From Blattamonas nauphoetae (taxonomy: Eukaryota; Preaxostyla; Oxymonadida), in the NCBI GenBank assembly GCA_033064195.1, contig JARBJD010000014.1:124001-188000 (forward strand): a stretch of DNA of 64,000 bases, read 5' to 3'. Position 1 is the first letter of the stretch. The number at the start of each line of letters is the position of its first letter. The notes beneath the pieces are model-generated. The model saw only the letters and a program-made list of their open reading frames with translations, had not been told where the DNA came from and made no database searches. Both the position numbers and the translations under genes were made by a program. Shown here in pieces: positions 1 through 9,728 of this stretch.

Positions 1-3000
1 GCAGAAGTTATCAACTCGAACTCAATTCAATTCTGCGACTCAACTTCGAGAGTATACATCGCCTGGTCTCAGGACTTATATGATCTGAGTCATCTCTTGA
101 TCCGTCTTGACTCCACACCAACAGTGGAAGTGGATGTGTCCATGGTTGGAGAAGCCGCACTTGTGACAGCAACATCGAATAAAACAATAAATGGAACGAT
201 GGGGATTTTGCTAAAAGGATCGAATGTGCCTCGCCTTGTTCATGTTCAGTTTGGGATCACAACAGAGAAATCAGAAAAAGGGTATGCAGCTGTGTCGTCG
301 GGAGCGAATGGAATTCTCCCACCAGCAGAAGACGGCGAATATGAACTCCGTGCATCGTCTCTCGCTCCGAACTATTACTACCCAAACCCGTACCTTATCT
401 ACTCAGCAACAGCAGATTTTCACGTATTTGATCATTCTGGTGAACAATTGAAGTATTTTGACTCTGTTGGCATTACTCTTCATGGAATGAATTTGGAAAA
501 ATGGTCTTATTGGATGTGGTTCCGAAACGGAAACAAATATTTCGACACCGTTCTGAATCACATAAACTCGACAACCCTCACTGGAAGCTTCCTACTTCCT
601 ACATCGGCACCTTATCAAAGATTGGAATGGTCAACAGAATACGAAGTTAAAACAGTAACGTGGTTTCTAGATGACGGAGATGAGGTGAATATCACTCTAC
701 TCAACAATGTCACGTTCATGACACCAGCAAAACCGCCATTTATCACATCATTGCTTTCGACCCAGGTGAGTGGAAAAAAGGATACAATCACACTGACACT
801 CGAGGGATCATTGCTTCCTATTGGAACAAGAACGATCAAACTGGTTCAAGATTACTATCGTCCTGAAGTGAGAACTGGAGTGCTGACAATAACTTCATCA
901 ACAGAATGCACAGCTGTGATCTCAACAGGATGGACAGAGAGCGCCACTCAGCTGTCATATGGGACTACTTATTTGGTGTACAATAAAACACTGGTGACAG
1001 ATACGATTGCAATCACGAGTGGACTAAAATTCACTGTTCCCAATCCTCCTGTGATCACCTCGTTCATTGTTCCAACAGAATGCTCGTCGAACACGTTCCA
1101 AATCGAAGTTGTTGGGCAGAACTTCCCGTATCCGCAAACATACACTCTCGCACTCTCCGACACTCTGACCGTTCCAATCACACTGTCAAGTGAGACGAAA
1201 GGAACAGGAACAGTGAATGCAGGCCTGCCATCAGCAGTGCAGTTCAACAAAACATATTCAGTGTTGAGTGTGAAGAATGGAGATGATCATGTGCTGTTGA
1301 ACGTGACAAGCTTGAAAACGCCTCTTGGTCCACTCCTGAAGTCGATATCGACATCATTGAAAGCACCGCACAAGAAGGAAGTGATTTTGTCATTGAATGG
1401 CTTGAGAATGATGTCAGGACCACACAATCTGACAGTTGTTGAGGAAGGCACGACCACTCCATTGATTATTTCAGTGTCAATCAACACGGAAACGTCAGGA
1501 AGTGGTTCAGAAGAGCTTTGTGGAGGAACGAAACTGAAATATGGAAAGACATATGAAGTGAAGTCGCTGACGTCGACGAAAGTCCACTTCGCTGTCGCAC
1601 CCTCCCTGAAATTCTCAACGGATACTGAACCACCTCGCTTGACGTTAGTTACTTACACTGGATTGTCGGATAAAGATCGAAAAGCAGAGTTTTCAGTTTC
1701 TGGGAGAATGATGACGATTGACGAACTGTACACAATCTTTGTGAACCAAACAGGTACTTCACTTCAGACATCGTTTGAAGTGAGGATGAGTTCAAGAGAG
1801 GTCGGAGGAGGAAGTGCAGTGTTATTCTCGCAGACGGAAGGAGAGATTGAGCTTGACTACGACACAGGATACGAAGTGGTTGGAGTGACAGACTCTTCAA
1901 AATCGTCAATTCTGTTTGAAACAACTCTAACATTTGAGACACCAAAGGAACCATCTCGTCTTGTGAAGATTGTGAGTGTGAAAGATGAAGGATTGAACTC
2001 GACAACACTGACACTGTCATCGCGTGTTCTGACCGTTGGAAAAGAATACGAAATGAAAGTGACAGGAACACCCCTCTCATCGTCCACCTCATCATCGAAT
2101 ACCAATCATGAAACAACACTCACATTCACCGCGACGTCAGCAACACTGAACACAGTGCCTCTCACACTCTATCCCTTCGAAGACGCGATTGTGAAGTATG
2201 GTCACTCATATTCGGTGGATTGGATGAAAACGGTTGATGATGATCCGATCTTCATCGAAACTGAAACGTGTGCTTTCGAGACACCAACTGAACCAGCTCG
2301 GATTTGTTCATGTACTGGCGCTGTTCTGAACAAAGACCGAACCGAAGTGACGATCTCGTTGGAAGGAAGGGCGTTGGGTGATTCTCTCGGATCGATTTGG
2401 GTGTCATTCGGAGACACTTTCTGGAAATCATTGTCGATGCGAAAAGAATCAGAAACACTCTGCGAAGCAGACTTCCTCGTCACTTCTTCTGAAAGTGTGA
2501 CTCAGTTGAAATACGAAGGAGATTACACAGTCTGCTTGAAACAAGACGAAGTTACCACACTCCTCGTCGACTCTGGAATCACTGTCCACATTCCTGTACC
2601 TCCCTCGTTCACGGAAATGAAGTTTGAGTTCACAAACTCTCTTGGGACAGGATGCATCGCGATCTTGAATGGAACAGATTTGGTGGTTGGGACAGAATAC
2701 GAAGTGAGACTGAACACATCGCACACATTCTCGATTGTTGTGAAATCATCGACTCGCGCAGAATCGTCCGAAATGTTGATTGGACTTGAAGGAGCTCTCG
2801 CATATTCGGCAGAGATTCTCATCGAAACCATCGAACCTGCCGACGAAGAGAGTGGAGTTGTTCTGGTGCCTGAACCATTCACTGGACGAACACCTGCTCG
2901 TCTGAATGTGAGTGAGATCATTGTGGACGCAAAAACAGGAAATAACGATTGGACGTGTGGAGATTCGTCTCGTCCCTGCTCGACGATGGATATTGCGTGG

Positions 3001-5040
3001 AAGATCGTTCGAAGACTCGGAATCATGTCTCCAACATTCTCGCTTCTGGACATCACGTCTCTGTCGTCGCAGTTGACTGTTGAAAGTGGAATGTCGGTTC
3101 TTATTCAAAATGGAACGAACAGCGAGCCATCTCTGAACATCCCGTCGTCGGCAGCAGAATCGGCAACGTCAGCTCTGATTGTGGTTTCGTCTGCTCTTCT
3201 GAACATCCAGAACATCGACATTGTGGTTGGATCATCGAAAATGTCATTCGTTCTGATCTCCGCATCGTCATCGAAGATGATTCTGAAAGATGGATTGATG
3301 ACAGTCAAGAGTGAAACAACTGGAAACGGAAATGAAATGGACGAGTTGTGTGTGTGGACGACAGGACTGCTTGATCTGATCGAGACAGAAATAAACATTA
3401 CGAATAATCATTTATTCAACATCCCTCAAGGAGCGATTCGGATGAAGGGAGGAATAGCGAAAATTGAATCATCCGTGTTCCGCGACAACATCCCTTCAAA
3501 CTCGTCATTCTCGTCAGCTCGTCGCAACATCGCTTGTTCCGAAAATGGGACGGTCCAGATTGGAAGTTTGTCAGCTGGCGATGGATTCAAGAAATCGTCA
3601 GCGTGGATATCCTCAGAAGGGTGTTCAGTTGAGTCAACAGAAATGAATGCAGATGCTCCTCTCTTCATCCCAACACTCTCATCTGACTCCACATCGAAGT
3701 TGGACAAGAAGACGAAAATGTTGACATTGACGATTGAAGGAACGACACTTTTTCCGTGTTCGCTGTTCCTGAAAGTGTTCGAGATGAAAAAGGATGGAAC
3801 AGAGGGCAATTCAACGCTGATCCCTCTCACAATCGACTCAGTGGCATCATTCATTGAGTTGAAGATCGTCATCACTCTTCCCAGTTCGTCTCTGAAATCT
3901 CTGGACGACTCGCTGGAATGGCGAGGAAGATTGATGTTTGGAGAGAATCAGACAACGACGAATAGTTTCTTGATTCAACAGAGCTCGTCTGGTCGTTTTG
4001 CACAAGCTTTGAACGACAACATGAAATGGTGGATTCCATTGGTGGTTGTTGTGTCGTGTGCTCTTCTGGCATTGATTCTTGTTTTGGTTGTGTTGATGCA
4101 ACACAGAAAGAAGAACAAGGCAGAGAAAGATCAGAAAGATGCACAACAAGAATTAGACCAGACAGACGAGAAGATGGACGTGATGATGGCCGAAGACGGT
4201 CGCTATGACAGCCACAACACAGCCAACAACGCCGTCCCAAAACATCTGCATGGAATGCCCACAATGACGAATCATCGTTCCCAATCTCTTAAGATCACAG
4301 ACAACGTCATGTCAACATGTCAAGACCAAGCAGCCGTCCTGATTGTGGGAGAGGATCAGTTTGGACGACCAAAAATCGAAGACGGGTTTGTGAATTCACA
4401 CGACACGCTCTTCAACAGACTTCATGGGCGAGAGAAACCTTCTGCATTGAATATATATCGAACGCGGTTGGATGTGGCGAAGGCAGTTGCGACTCTTCTC
4501 TCGCTTCGCCCAAACGCTCAGGCACTTCGAGAACTGAATCCACACTGGGTGTTATTCTCTCCATCGAACATGATCTGCTTCAAACTCAACGCTGACGCCC
4601 CAATATTAACTCCAACAACCATCGCCGTGCAAGCAGGGGCACAGAAAGAGACACAGGAAGAGAAGCGATGGGCAGCACCTGAAGAGGAGAACCGAGAGAT
4701 TGGGATTGATGAAAGGAAAGCTACGGTTTTTCGGCTGGGACTGATCTTGTGGGAAATCACGACTGGACAGGTTCCGTTCCGAGAAACAGATGTTGTGAAT
4801 GCACAACGACAGCTGAAGATGGGGGTTGTTCCTCGAATGGATTCTGTTGAACCAGTTGAGCTCGCAACGCTTCTTTTGGAATGTCTGGATCTGAATCCTC
4901 AGTGTCGTCCTTCTGTGGAATCAGTTCTTTCTCGTCTGGAGTCGCTTGACGAAGGAATGAAAGAAGCATCAAATCTTCTGGAACTCCCAAATCACCAACT
5001 CGAGCCACAACGAAGATCAGCAGCCTCCAATCAAGAGTAG
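1..5040 (+). CDS. Receptor-like surface protein with pseudokinase tail (5' partial)
   Basis: The reading frame is open from base 1, so the gene begins outside the window. It aligns with the complete relative at 47055-54022, which has about 560 more N-terminal residues (signal peptide and first beta-helix). About seven or eight beta-sandwich repeats of roughly 100 residues follow, each opening with a Pro-rich joint such as TPTEPARI or VPNPPVIT (IPT/TIG-like by appearance). Next come a short beta-helix segment (about 2930-3660), one membrane helix after MKWWIPL (about 4020-4110) and a basic stop-transfer stretch. The cytoplasmic tail resembles only the C-lobe of a protein kinase: an APE-like RWAAPEE and a helix-F-like LGLILWEITTGQVPF are visible, but no glycine loop, catalytic HRD or DFG. 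It is probably an adhesion or sensing receptor that signals by binding. The stop is TAG. Confidence 0.85.
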   Translation, partial: AEVINSNSIQFCDSTSRVYIAWSQDLYDLSHLLIRLDSTPTVEVDVSMVGEAALVTATSNKTINGTMGILLKGSNVPRLVHVQFGITTEKSEKGYAAVSSGANGILPPAEDGEYELRASSLAPNYYYPNPYLIYSATADFHVFDHSGEQLKYFDSVGITLHGMNLEKWSYWMWFRNGNKYFDTVLNHINSTTLTGSFLLPTSAPYQRLEWSTEYEVKTVTWFLDDGDEVNITLLNNVTFMTPAKPPFITSLLSTQVSGKKDTITLTLEGSLLPIGTRTIKLVQDYYRPEVRTGVLTITSSTECTAVISTGWTESATQLSYGTTYLVYNKTLVTDTIAITSGLKFTVPNPPVITSFIVPTECSSNTFQIEVVGQNFPYPQTYTLALSDTLTVPITLSSETKGTGTVNAGLPSAVQFNKTYSVLSVKNGDDHVLLNVTSLKTPLGPLLKSISTSLKAPHKKEVILSLNGLRMMSGPHNLTVVEEGTTTPLIISVSINTETSGSGSEELCGGTKLKYGKTYEVKSLTSTKVHFAVAPSLKFSTDTEPPRLTLVTYTGLSDKDRKAEFSVSGRMMTIDELYTIFVNQTGTSLQTSFEVRMSSREVGGGSAVLFSQTEGEIELDYDTGYEVVGVTDSSKSSILFETTLTFETPKEPSRLVKIVSVKDEGLNSTTLTLSSRVLTVGKEYEMKVTGTPLSSSTSSSNTNHETTLTFTATSATLNTVPLTLYPFEDAIVKYGHSYSVDWMKTVDDDPIFIETETCAFETPTEPARICSCTGAVLNKDRTEVTISLEGRALGDSLGSIWVSFGDTFWKSLSMRKESETLCEADFLVTSSESVTQLKYEGDYTVCLKQDEVTTLLVDSGITVHIPVPPSFTEMKFEFTNSLGTGCIAILNGTDLVVGTEYEVRLNTSHTFSIVVKSSTRAESSEMLIGLEGALAYSAEILIETIEPADEESGVVLVPEPFTGRTPARLNVSEIIVDAKTGNNDWTCGDSSRPCSTMDIAWKIVRRLGIMSPTFSLLDITSLSSQLTVESGMSVLIQNGTNSEPSLNIPSSAAESATSALIVVSSALLNIQNIDIVVGSSKMSFVLISASSSKMILKDGLMTVKSETTGNGNEMDELCVWTTGLLDLIETEINITNNHLFNIPQGAIRMKGGIAKIESSVFRDNIPSNSSFSSARRNIACSENGTVQIGSLSAGDGFKKSSAWISSEGCSVESTEMNADAPLFIPTLSSDSTSKLDKKTKMLTLTIEGTTLFPCSLFLKVFEMKKDGTEGNSTLIPLTIDSVASFIELKIVITLPSSSLKSLDDSLEWRGRLMFGENQTTTNSFLIQQSSSGRFAQALNDNMKWWIPLVVVVSCALLALILVLVVLMQHRKKNKAEKDQKDAQQELDQTDEKMDVMMAEDGRYDSHNTANNAVPKHLHGMPTMTNHRSQSLKITDNVMSTCQDQAAVLIVGEDQFGRPKIEDGFVNSHDTLFNRLHGREKPSALNIYRTRLDVAKAVATLLSLRPNAQALRELNPHWVLFSPSNMICFKLNADAPILTPTTIAVQAGAQKETQEEKRWAAPEEENREIGIDERKATVFRLGLILWEITTGQVPFRETDVVNAQRQLKMGVVPRMDSVEPVELATLLLECLDLNPQCRPSVESVLSRLESLDEGMKEASNLLELPNHQLEPQRRSAASNQE

Positions 5041-6760
5041 TCACTTTCAACACATGCCTTCGCATCTGTCGTCGATCATCTATTGTCACAATCACATCAC
5101 ATCTTTTTTCTGGTTTCTTCGTCGACCTCTTACACCTCATTTCTTGATTTATTTCGTCACGCCAACCCAAGAAACCAGGGACATATCATCTCAGCTATTT
5201 TTCGAACGATCTGGAGTCTGTTCAAGACTCGCAACGTTCGATCTCAAACACCATCTCACCTTAATCCAACATCCAATCAACGACACAAAAATGAACTGTC
5301 TGAACATGATCAGAATGCACCCCAAAGAAACACATCCGTTCTGAAAGACGACCACTCCAACTCATTCGCAATTGTGTCGTATCTGTTGACAGTTCATTGA
5401 CACCTCCTTCCCTCGTCGTTGATGGAATCATCTCACCTTTACTTCACCCGCTATCACTCTTCTCATCATCCAACACATCTGACTTGGTGTTGGGATGGAC
5501 TCATTCAGTTGCTCTTTTCATTTCTCCACGCGTTGCAGAGCCAGACTTCTCTTCTGACTCTTTTCTGATTCATTCTTCTTTTTTTGATGACTGGACTCTC
5601 TTATCCTTCTGGTTTTGTCTGAGCCAGTCGTCGCCGTCTTATTCCTCTTATCGACATTCTTTTGATGTCCACAACGACCAACACTCTCTCGGTTTGTTGA
5701 TGATCCTCAAGGTATTGCGCCGTCTTTCTTCGATTGTGTTCGTTCATCATTTCTGTTTTATTTTGATCAATTGAGACTGCATTTTTTGATAACATGGGAT
5801 CGTATTCATTTTTTATGGGGAGAGGATCTGGGTGATTTTTTTTCAGGTGTCCTCTCACTTTTTTAGGGTTGATCATGACCTAAAAAATTGCTACCTCTCT
5901 GACGAAATCGCTAAACAATCAGTGAGCTGATGTCATGAATTGATTAAAAGCCTTTTCCACCTCCTATTTCTGTTCAATATCCACAATCAAGACATTTTGA
6001 CGAGTGGCAAAAACCGAATCTATGTCGAAAAAACTCGAAGTACTTTTTCACCTCACATAAAATCAAGATTTATCACTCGTTTTCCTAAATTCAAATAAAT
6101 GATCCAGATTTCACAAAGTTTCCCTCTCTCTCTATACACGTGTTACATCGGTAAAGAACATTTCTGCATGTTCTCGTGATTTCGTCGAGTGACAGAGCTG
6201 AGATCGCTGTCTGAATTAGCACCTTCAATTGGGTGATATTTCGTGGATCGACTGGAAACACTCGATCGGCCATGGACAGGGGTTAGGCATTGTGCCCACG
6301 GTGCTCAGCTTTTTTGTGCTCAGGATGAAACGGCTGTTCAAATTGCTTTTCTTTGCACTCTGAATCTTTTATAGTGTCCACATTTCCTGTGTATTTTCGA
6401 GCAAAACGGTAAAATCTCTTTTCTTGCGAAAATAGATCGCACTTTTTTTCAAGTCACATTTTGAACACATTTAGCCCGAATTGAATGATAAAGAATTAAA
6501 AAAGGAGTCAATTATGTCGAAAATGAACGAGGTGACGAATATTCATGGTGTTTTATGTGATGATTATGAATCTCAGTGACACACATTTTCTTTTTCGTGG
6601 GGCAGATCCAGCCAAAATCATCCACACCTCTCCTCAGTGACTTTTCATTTCAACAACCAGTATTTAACGATGAAATGAACCATTTCACAAGAAGTGGAAA
6701 AAAACAAAAAAAATCTTCAAAAGGGGAATTGAACCCCTTTTGCTGGAACAATCGCTGAAA
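5041..6760. other. Intergenic stretch, no supported gene
   Basis: This is the 3' flank of the receptor-like gene. It is rich in T and C, and the frames present look like unselected Ser/Phe/His-rich translation. The frame of the upstream gene stays open for about 120 codons after its TAG, but the residues do not resemble the family tail. Copies of a GTGCTCAGC motif occur near 6310 and again in the hairpin cluster at 6792-6838, which may mark the edges of an old element. Confidence 0.4.
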
Positions 6761-6791
6761 TCAGTCTAAATCGTGGCGCTTATTTTGGCGC

Positions 6792-6838
6792 CGGTGCTCA
6801 GCCCCCTGGACGACAAGCTGAGCACCGATGTGCTCAGC
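6792..6838. repeat. Nested inverted repeats (two competing hairpins)
   Basis: CGGTGCTCAGC at 6792-6802 pairs with GCTGAGCACCG at 6817-6827. The same right arm (6817-6825) also pairs with GTGCTCAGC at 6830-6838 across a four-base loop. The two stems exclude each other, so the site could switch between folds. It lies at the edge of transposase debris and may be part of a terminal repeat. Confidence 0.6.
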
Positions 6839-6879
6839 TTGTCGCCATTGTGCCCAGCTCACCGAATGCCTGCCCATGG

Positions 6880-6970
6880 TGCTCCAAAGCCGAAAATCGC
6901 AAGAAGTAAGATTGGGACTCCTTGCGGGCCACTGGTGTGGACCGTTCTTGCTGATCCACCGTGTATCCAG
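6880..6970 (-). pseudogene. Transposase fragment, IS630/Tc1/mariner type
   Basis: A short minus-strand stretch reads WPARSPNLTSCDFRLW, the signature around the second catalytic Asp of Tc1/mariner-like DDE transposases (usually WPxRSPDLxPxDFxLW). Nothing else of the transposase is seen beside it. It is out of phase with the mariner remnant at 7092-7890 and differs from it in wording, so it is probably a separate, older relic. Confidence 0.6.
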
Positions 6971-7091
6971 TTTCGAGGAGAGATTTTGCACTGTGTCGTG
7001 AGCAGTATGTGCTGGCGCTTCATCCTGTTTTCAAATTATCTTCAAATTCATTCAAAACGATGTTTACATATTCAGAATTGATTCCAAGGAA

Positions 7092-7890
7092 TCAATCCCA
7101 GAAAAAACTGGACATTGAGAAAAATGTTGGATGATCATTGACAGAATTGACGAAAAAAGCGAAAAAACTTCGCTTTTCAGTCGTTTGTTCGGCCATAAAT
7201 GAAGTGATGTGTTTGGTTAATTTCGCATCTGATTTAACGTGAATTCCCTTGAGACGCATCTTCAACTCCCCAAACAGCCAGAAATCGCACGGGGCGAGAT
7301 CTGGGCTGTATGGGGGTGGGAAATTTTCGTAAATAGAGACGTTTCGAGGTTGTCTCGAACAAGCTTTGAAGTATGGCATGGTTCGTTGTCAACGTGGAGA
7401 AAGTGCTCAAAGTTGTCGAGATTGAAAGAATCATGTATCACGATGTGCTGTAGTCCCTTTGCCTCTGGGTATCAATCTGAAAAAAGTGAAGTTGATACCG
7501 AAGAAGGCCACAAACATTGTCTTGCCACTCCCAATGTTGATCCTCTCTCTCACTGGTCGATGATCTGATGGACGAAGCCACACAAAAGAATGTGGATTCG
7601 TCCATTTAACCCAACTTTCGTCTCCTGAAATCAAGTATTTCCAGCCTTTTTCTTTCTGCTTTGTCAGAATGAGGATGAGATCCCGTGATCCTCCACATCG
7701 CCCGCAGATATAAAGAAGTATCTTCGTTTAAAATTTGCGTCAAAGCGTGAATGAGGGTGAGATTTGATCTGACATGTTTTGGGATTTGTCCCGAGACAGA
7801 GAAAGTGCCTCTTTGTAGTGAAGCTGCATCCTCCAGCAGAATTCGATCAGAGTTCGATCTCGAATCCTAAACTCAGACGAAGACATTTGA
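7092..7890 (-). mobile_element. Decayed mariner transposon
   Basis: Three pieces of a mariner transposase lie in order on the minus strand. An N-terminal helix-turn-helix-like piece (SSSEFRIRDRTLIEFCW) starts near 7890. A first catalytic block (SGDESWVKWTNPHSFVW) lies near 7600. The second block (PPYSPDLAPCDFWLFGELK) lies near 7280. They are in different frames, so the gene is broken by several frameshifts. The total span is close to a normal mariner transposase of about 340 residues. A weak pair of inverted ends, CTGGACATTGAG near 7108 and CTGGATATTGAG on the other strand near 8010, could be the terminal repeats but is unconfirmed. Confidence 0.75.
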
Positions 7891-8118
7891 TCATGGGCTC
7901 GATCAAGCCGAAAAAACCAAAGTTGAACAATTTTTTCAAAATTGTGAAAAACTGACTCCTGATGAAATATGACAAAACGAATTACCATTGACAATAACAA
8001 ACTCAATATCCAGCTGTGTGGTGAGATTCGGGCTGACCAAGTTTTCACTGATCCCACTGTATCAACTGACCCATTGTTTAACAAAATGAAGAGTTTTTGG
8101 GGTTTGGTATGAGTATTC

Positions 8119-9257
8119 TCACTTTTCGTGATCGATAGCGGATGAAGTTGGAGAGGCTTGGCGAGGAGAGGAAGCATGTGAGGTGGAGATGGAACATAAT
8201 TGGTTCGACGGATTCTTCTTATTAGCCTGAGAACCGACGCGAATCTAAGCAAGGACTTTCTGAAGATTGATTGATTGTCGATGCGAGCCAACCAGCGCTC
8301 GCATCTGGGCATAGAGACGTTTACAGCACGCTTCCTTCACTAGAGTCCTGAGCATACTCACGGCAACGGTTGACAAAGTTTGCACAATTGCGTTCGGTAA
8401 GCGTTGACTGTTTTTCAAGGAGGTATATGGATCTGAATTGAAGGCAAGGTCGAACGATAGAGAGAGTTGTTTGTTCAACCAGGTTAAAATGATATCTTGA
8501 ACCCCTTCAATTGATTGTTCATCTACTTGTGGCTTAGACTGTCGTTGGGTCAGACCAAGCTGAACGCAAAGCAAATCTCTCCAGTGCGTTTCGTCAAGTA
8601 TAGAACGACAAGTCTGGAACTCTTCAGGGTCTGAAGATTCCTCACGGTTAAAAGTTTCACTCCTCTCCTCCAATTGTCTCTCAAGTTCCTGCTACATTTT
8701 GAGAATCTTCTCTTGGTGGGTATGAACATGTTGGAGAGCATCGTTCAATTGTGAACGAATAGTTTGGATCAATTGTGTTTCCTACTGAATAGCGGCCTGA
8801 TATCGGCCATCTGTTCGAATACGAAACAACGAGGGAAGGATAGTGAGGTCAGGGAGGTCTTTATTTTAGATGTTGCCAGTTAAGACATGTCGCCCAAACG
8901 GTGTGAAGGAAAAGGACAGTGACTGCGCTATATTCGAACTTGCATGATCTTCGTCCTTGAAATTTGTGCGAATTGGAGTTGGAAAGTATTGTGCGTTGAC
9001 GTACAGAAAGGCATTGTATGACGTCCCTCCGACCGTTCCTGCTACCCTGCAAAATCCCACGGAATCATCAATCTACTTTTTAAGTTCTTCATTTTCGATC
9101 AGATCAGCAATTCCTCGTGTTGTCGGACAACTGCATCCCCTAAACCGGGATATCTGTGATTTTTTGGTTGAAGTTGAAGATCTTTCTGCACCAGCAGAAA
9201 CGAATCAAGAGTCCCAATCTCTTCATCCACATTCGATCGTAACGATTTTCGTGTTTT
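8119..9257 (-). pseudogene. Coiled-coil protein frame interrupted only by TAA/TAG codons
   Basis: From about 9120 down to 8119 one frame reads as a convincing Gln/Glu-rich, partly coiled-coil protein of about 330 codons. It contains five in-frame stop triplets: TAG at 9073-9075, TAA at 8866-8868, TAG at 8782-8784, TAG at 8692-8694 and TAG at 8245-8247. No TGA occurs until the TGA at 8119-8121. Glutamine would fit well at each, for example between KM and QELERQLEER. An upstream exon-like piece (9099-9257, TRKSLRSNVDEEIGTLD) follows a CTGAC..CAG acceptor and joins out of frame. I do not recognise the protein. It is either a decayed gene whose CAA/CAG codons mutated, or a gene using a TAA/TAG=Gln code. 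Confidence 0.5.
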
Positions 9258-9608
9258 CTGGTCAGGTCAGCCATGTATACAATTGGTTCACAGGTTGTGA
9301 AGATTTTGCCGAAACACTTTTTTATTGGGAAAAACGGGGTATTTTGAGGTTTTCTCGCAATTGTGCAGAGATATGAGGTCATGAAGTTTTCGGGCCCTAA
9401 GCTTAAATGTAAAGGACTCATATTTTGGGGGCCAAAAGAACGACTCTTAAATAGGCTCCCCCTGCCAGGGATCCTACTTTGGAGGTTCGATTTCTACCTC
9501 ACGTGATTGATGTGGTCGAGATGAACTGCCACGAAAAAAAAGTGAGACCTAAAACTTTATGGGTCCAGAGAAATCTAGATTTTGGGTAACAATAAATGAC
9601 TAGAAAGG

Positions 9609-9652
9609 GTATTGTCCCGGTTTTTCGAAGAATCCCGGGTATGGAATGACTG
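9609..9652. repeat. Lone right terminal repeat of a pogo-like transposon
   Basis: Read on the minus strand from 9652 this begins CAGTCATTCC and continues with CCGGGATTCTTC and CGGGACAATACC. It closely matches the terminal repeat of the transposon at 21960-23997 (CAGTGGTTCC, CCGGGATTATTCC, CGGGACAATA). It is flanked by TA at 9653-9654, as expected. No partner end is visible to the left in the window, so the left part of that element has been lost or rearranged. Confidence 0.65.
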
Positions 9653-9728
9653 TATCTTGTCATTCATTTCGGAGTTTAGTTTCAACCTCATCGTGAAGTA
9701 GATCTCTTTTGAAAAAGTTCTGGTTGCA

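Noticed and set aside
2523-4264. Long minus-strand frames under the first receptor-like gene
   Set aside because: Shadows of biased codon use in the sense gene; no family signature.
5041-5400. Extension of the first gene through its TAG to a TGA at 5398-5400
   Set aside because: The added 120 residues look like UTR translation and the paralogue ends near the same place with TGA; with only TGA as stop, such a length is expected by chance.
6700-6790. tRNA-like T-arm on the minus strand (GGGGTTCAATTCCCC) followed by a T run
   Set aside because: No acceptor, D or anticodon stem can be folded around it; it is a simple hairpin next to a T tract.
9440-9510. tRNA-like GGTTCGATT box
   Set aside because: The flanking bases do not form a T-stem and no cloverleaf fits.
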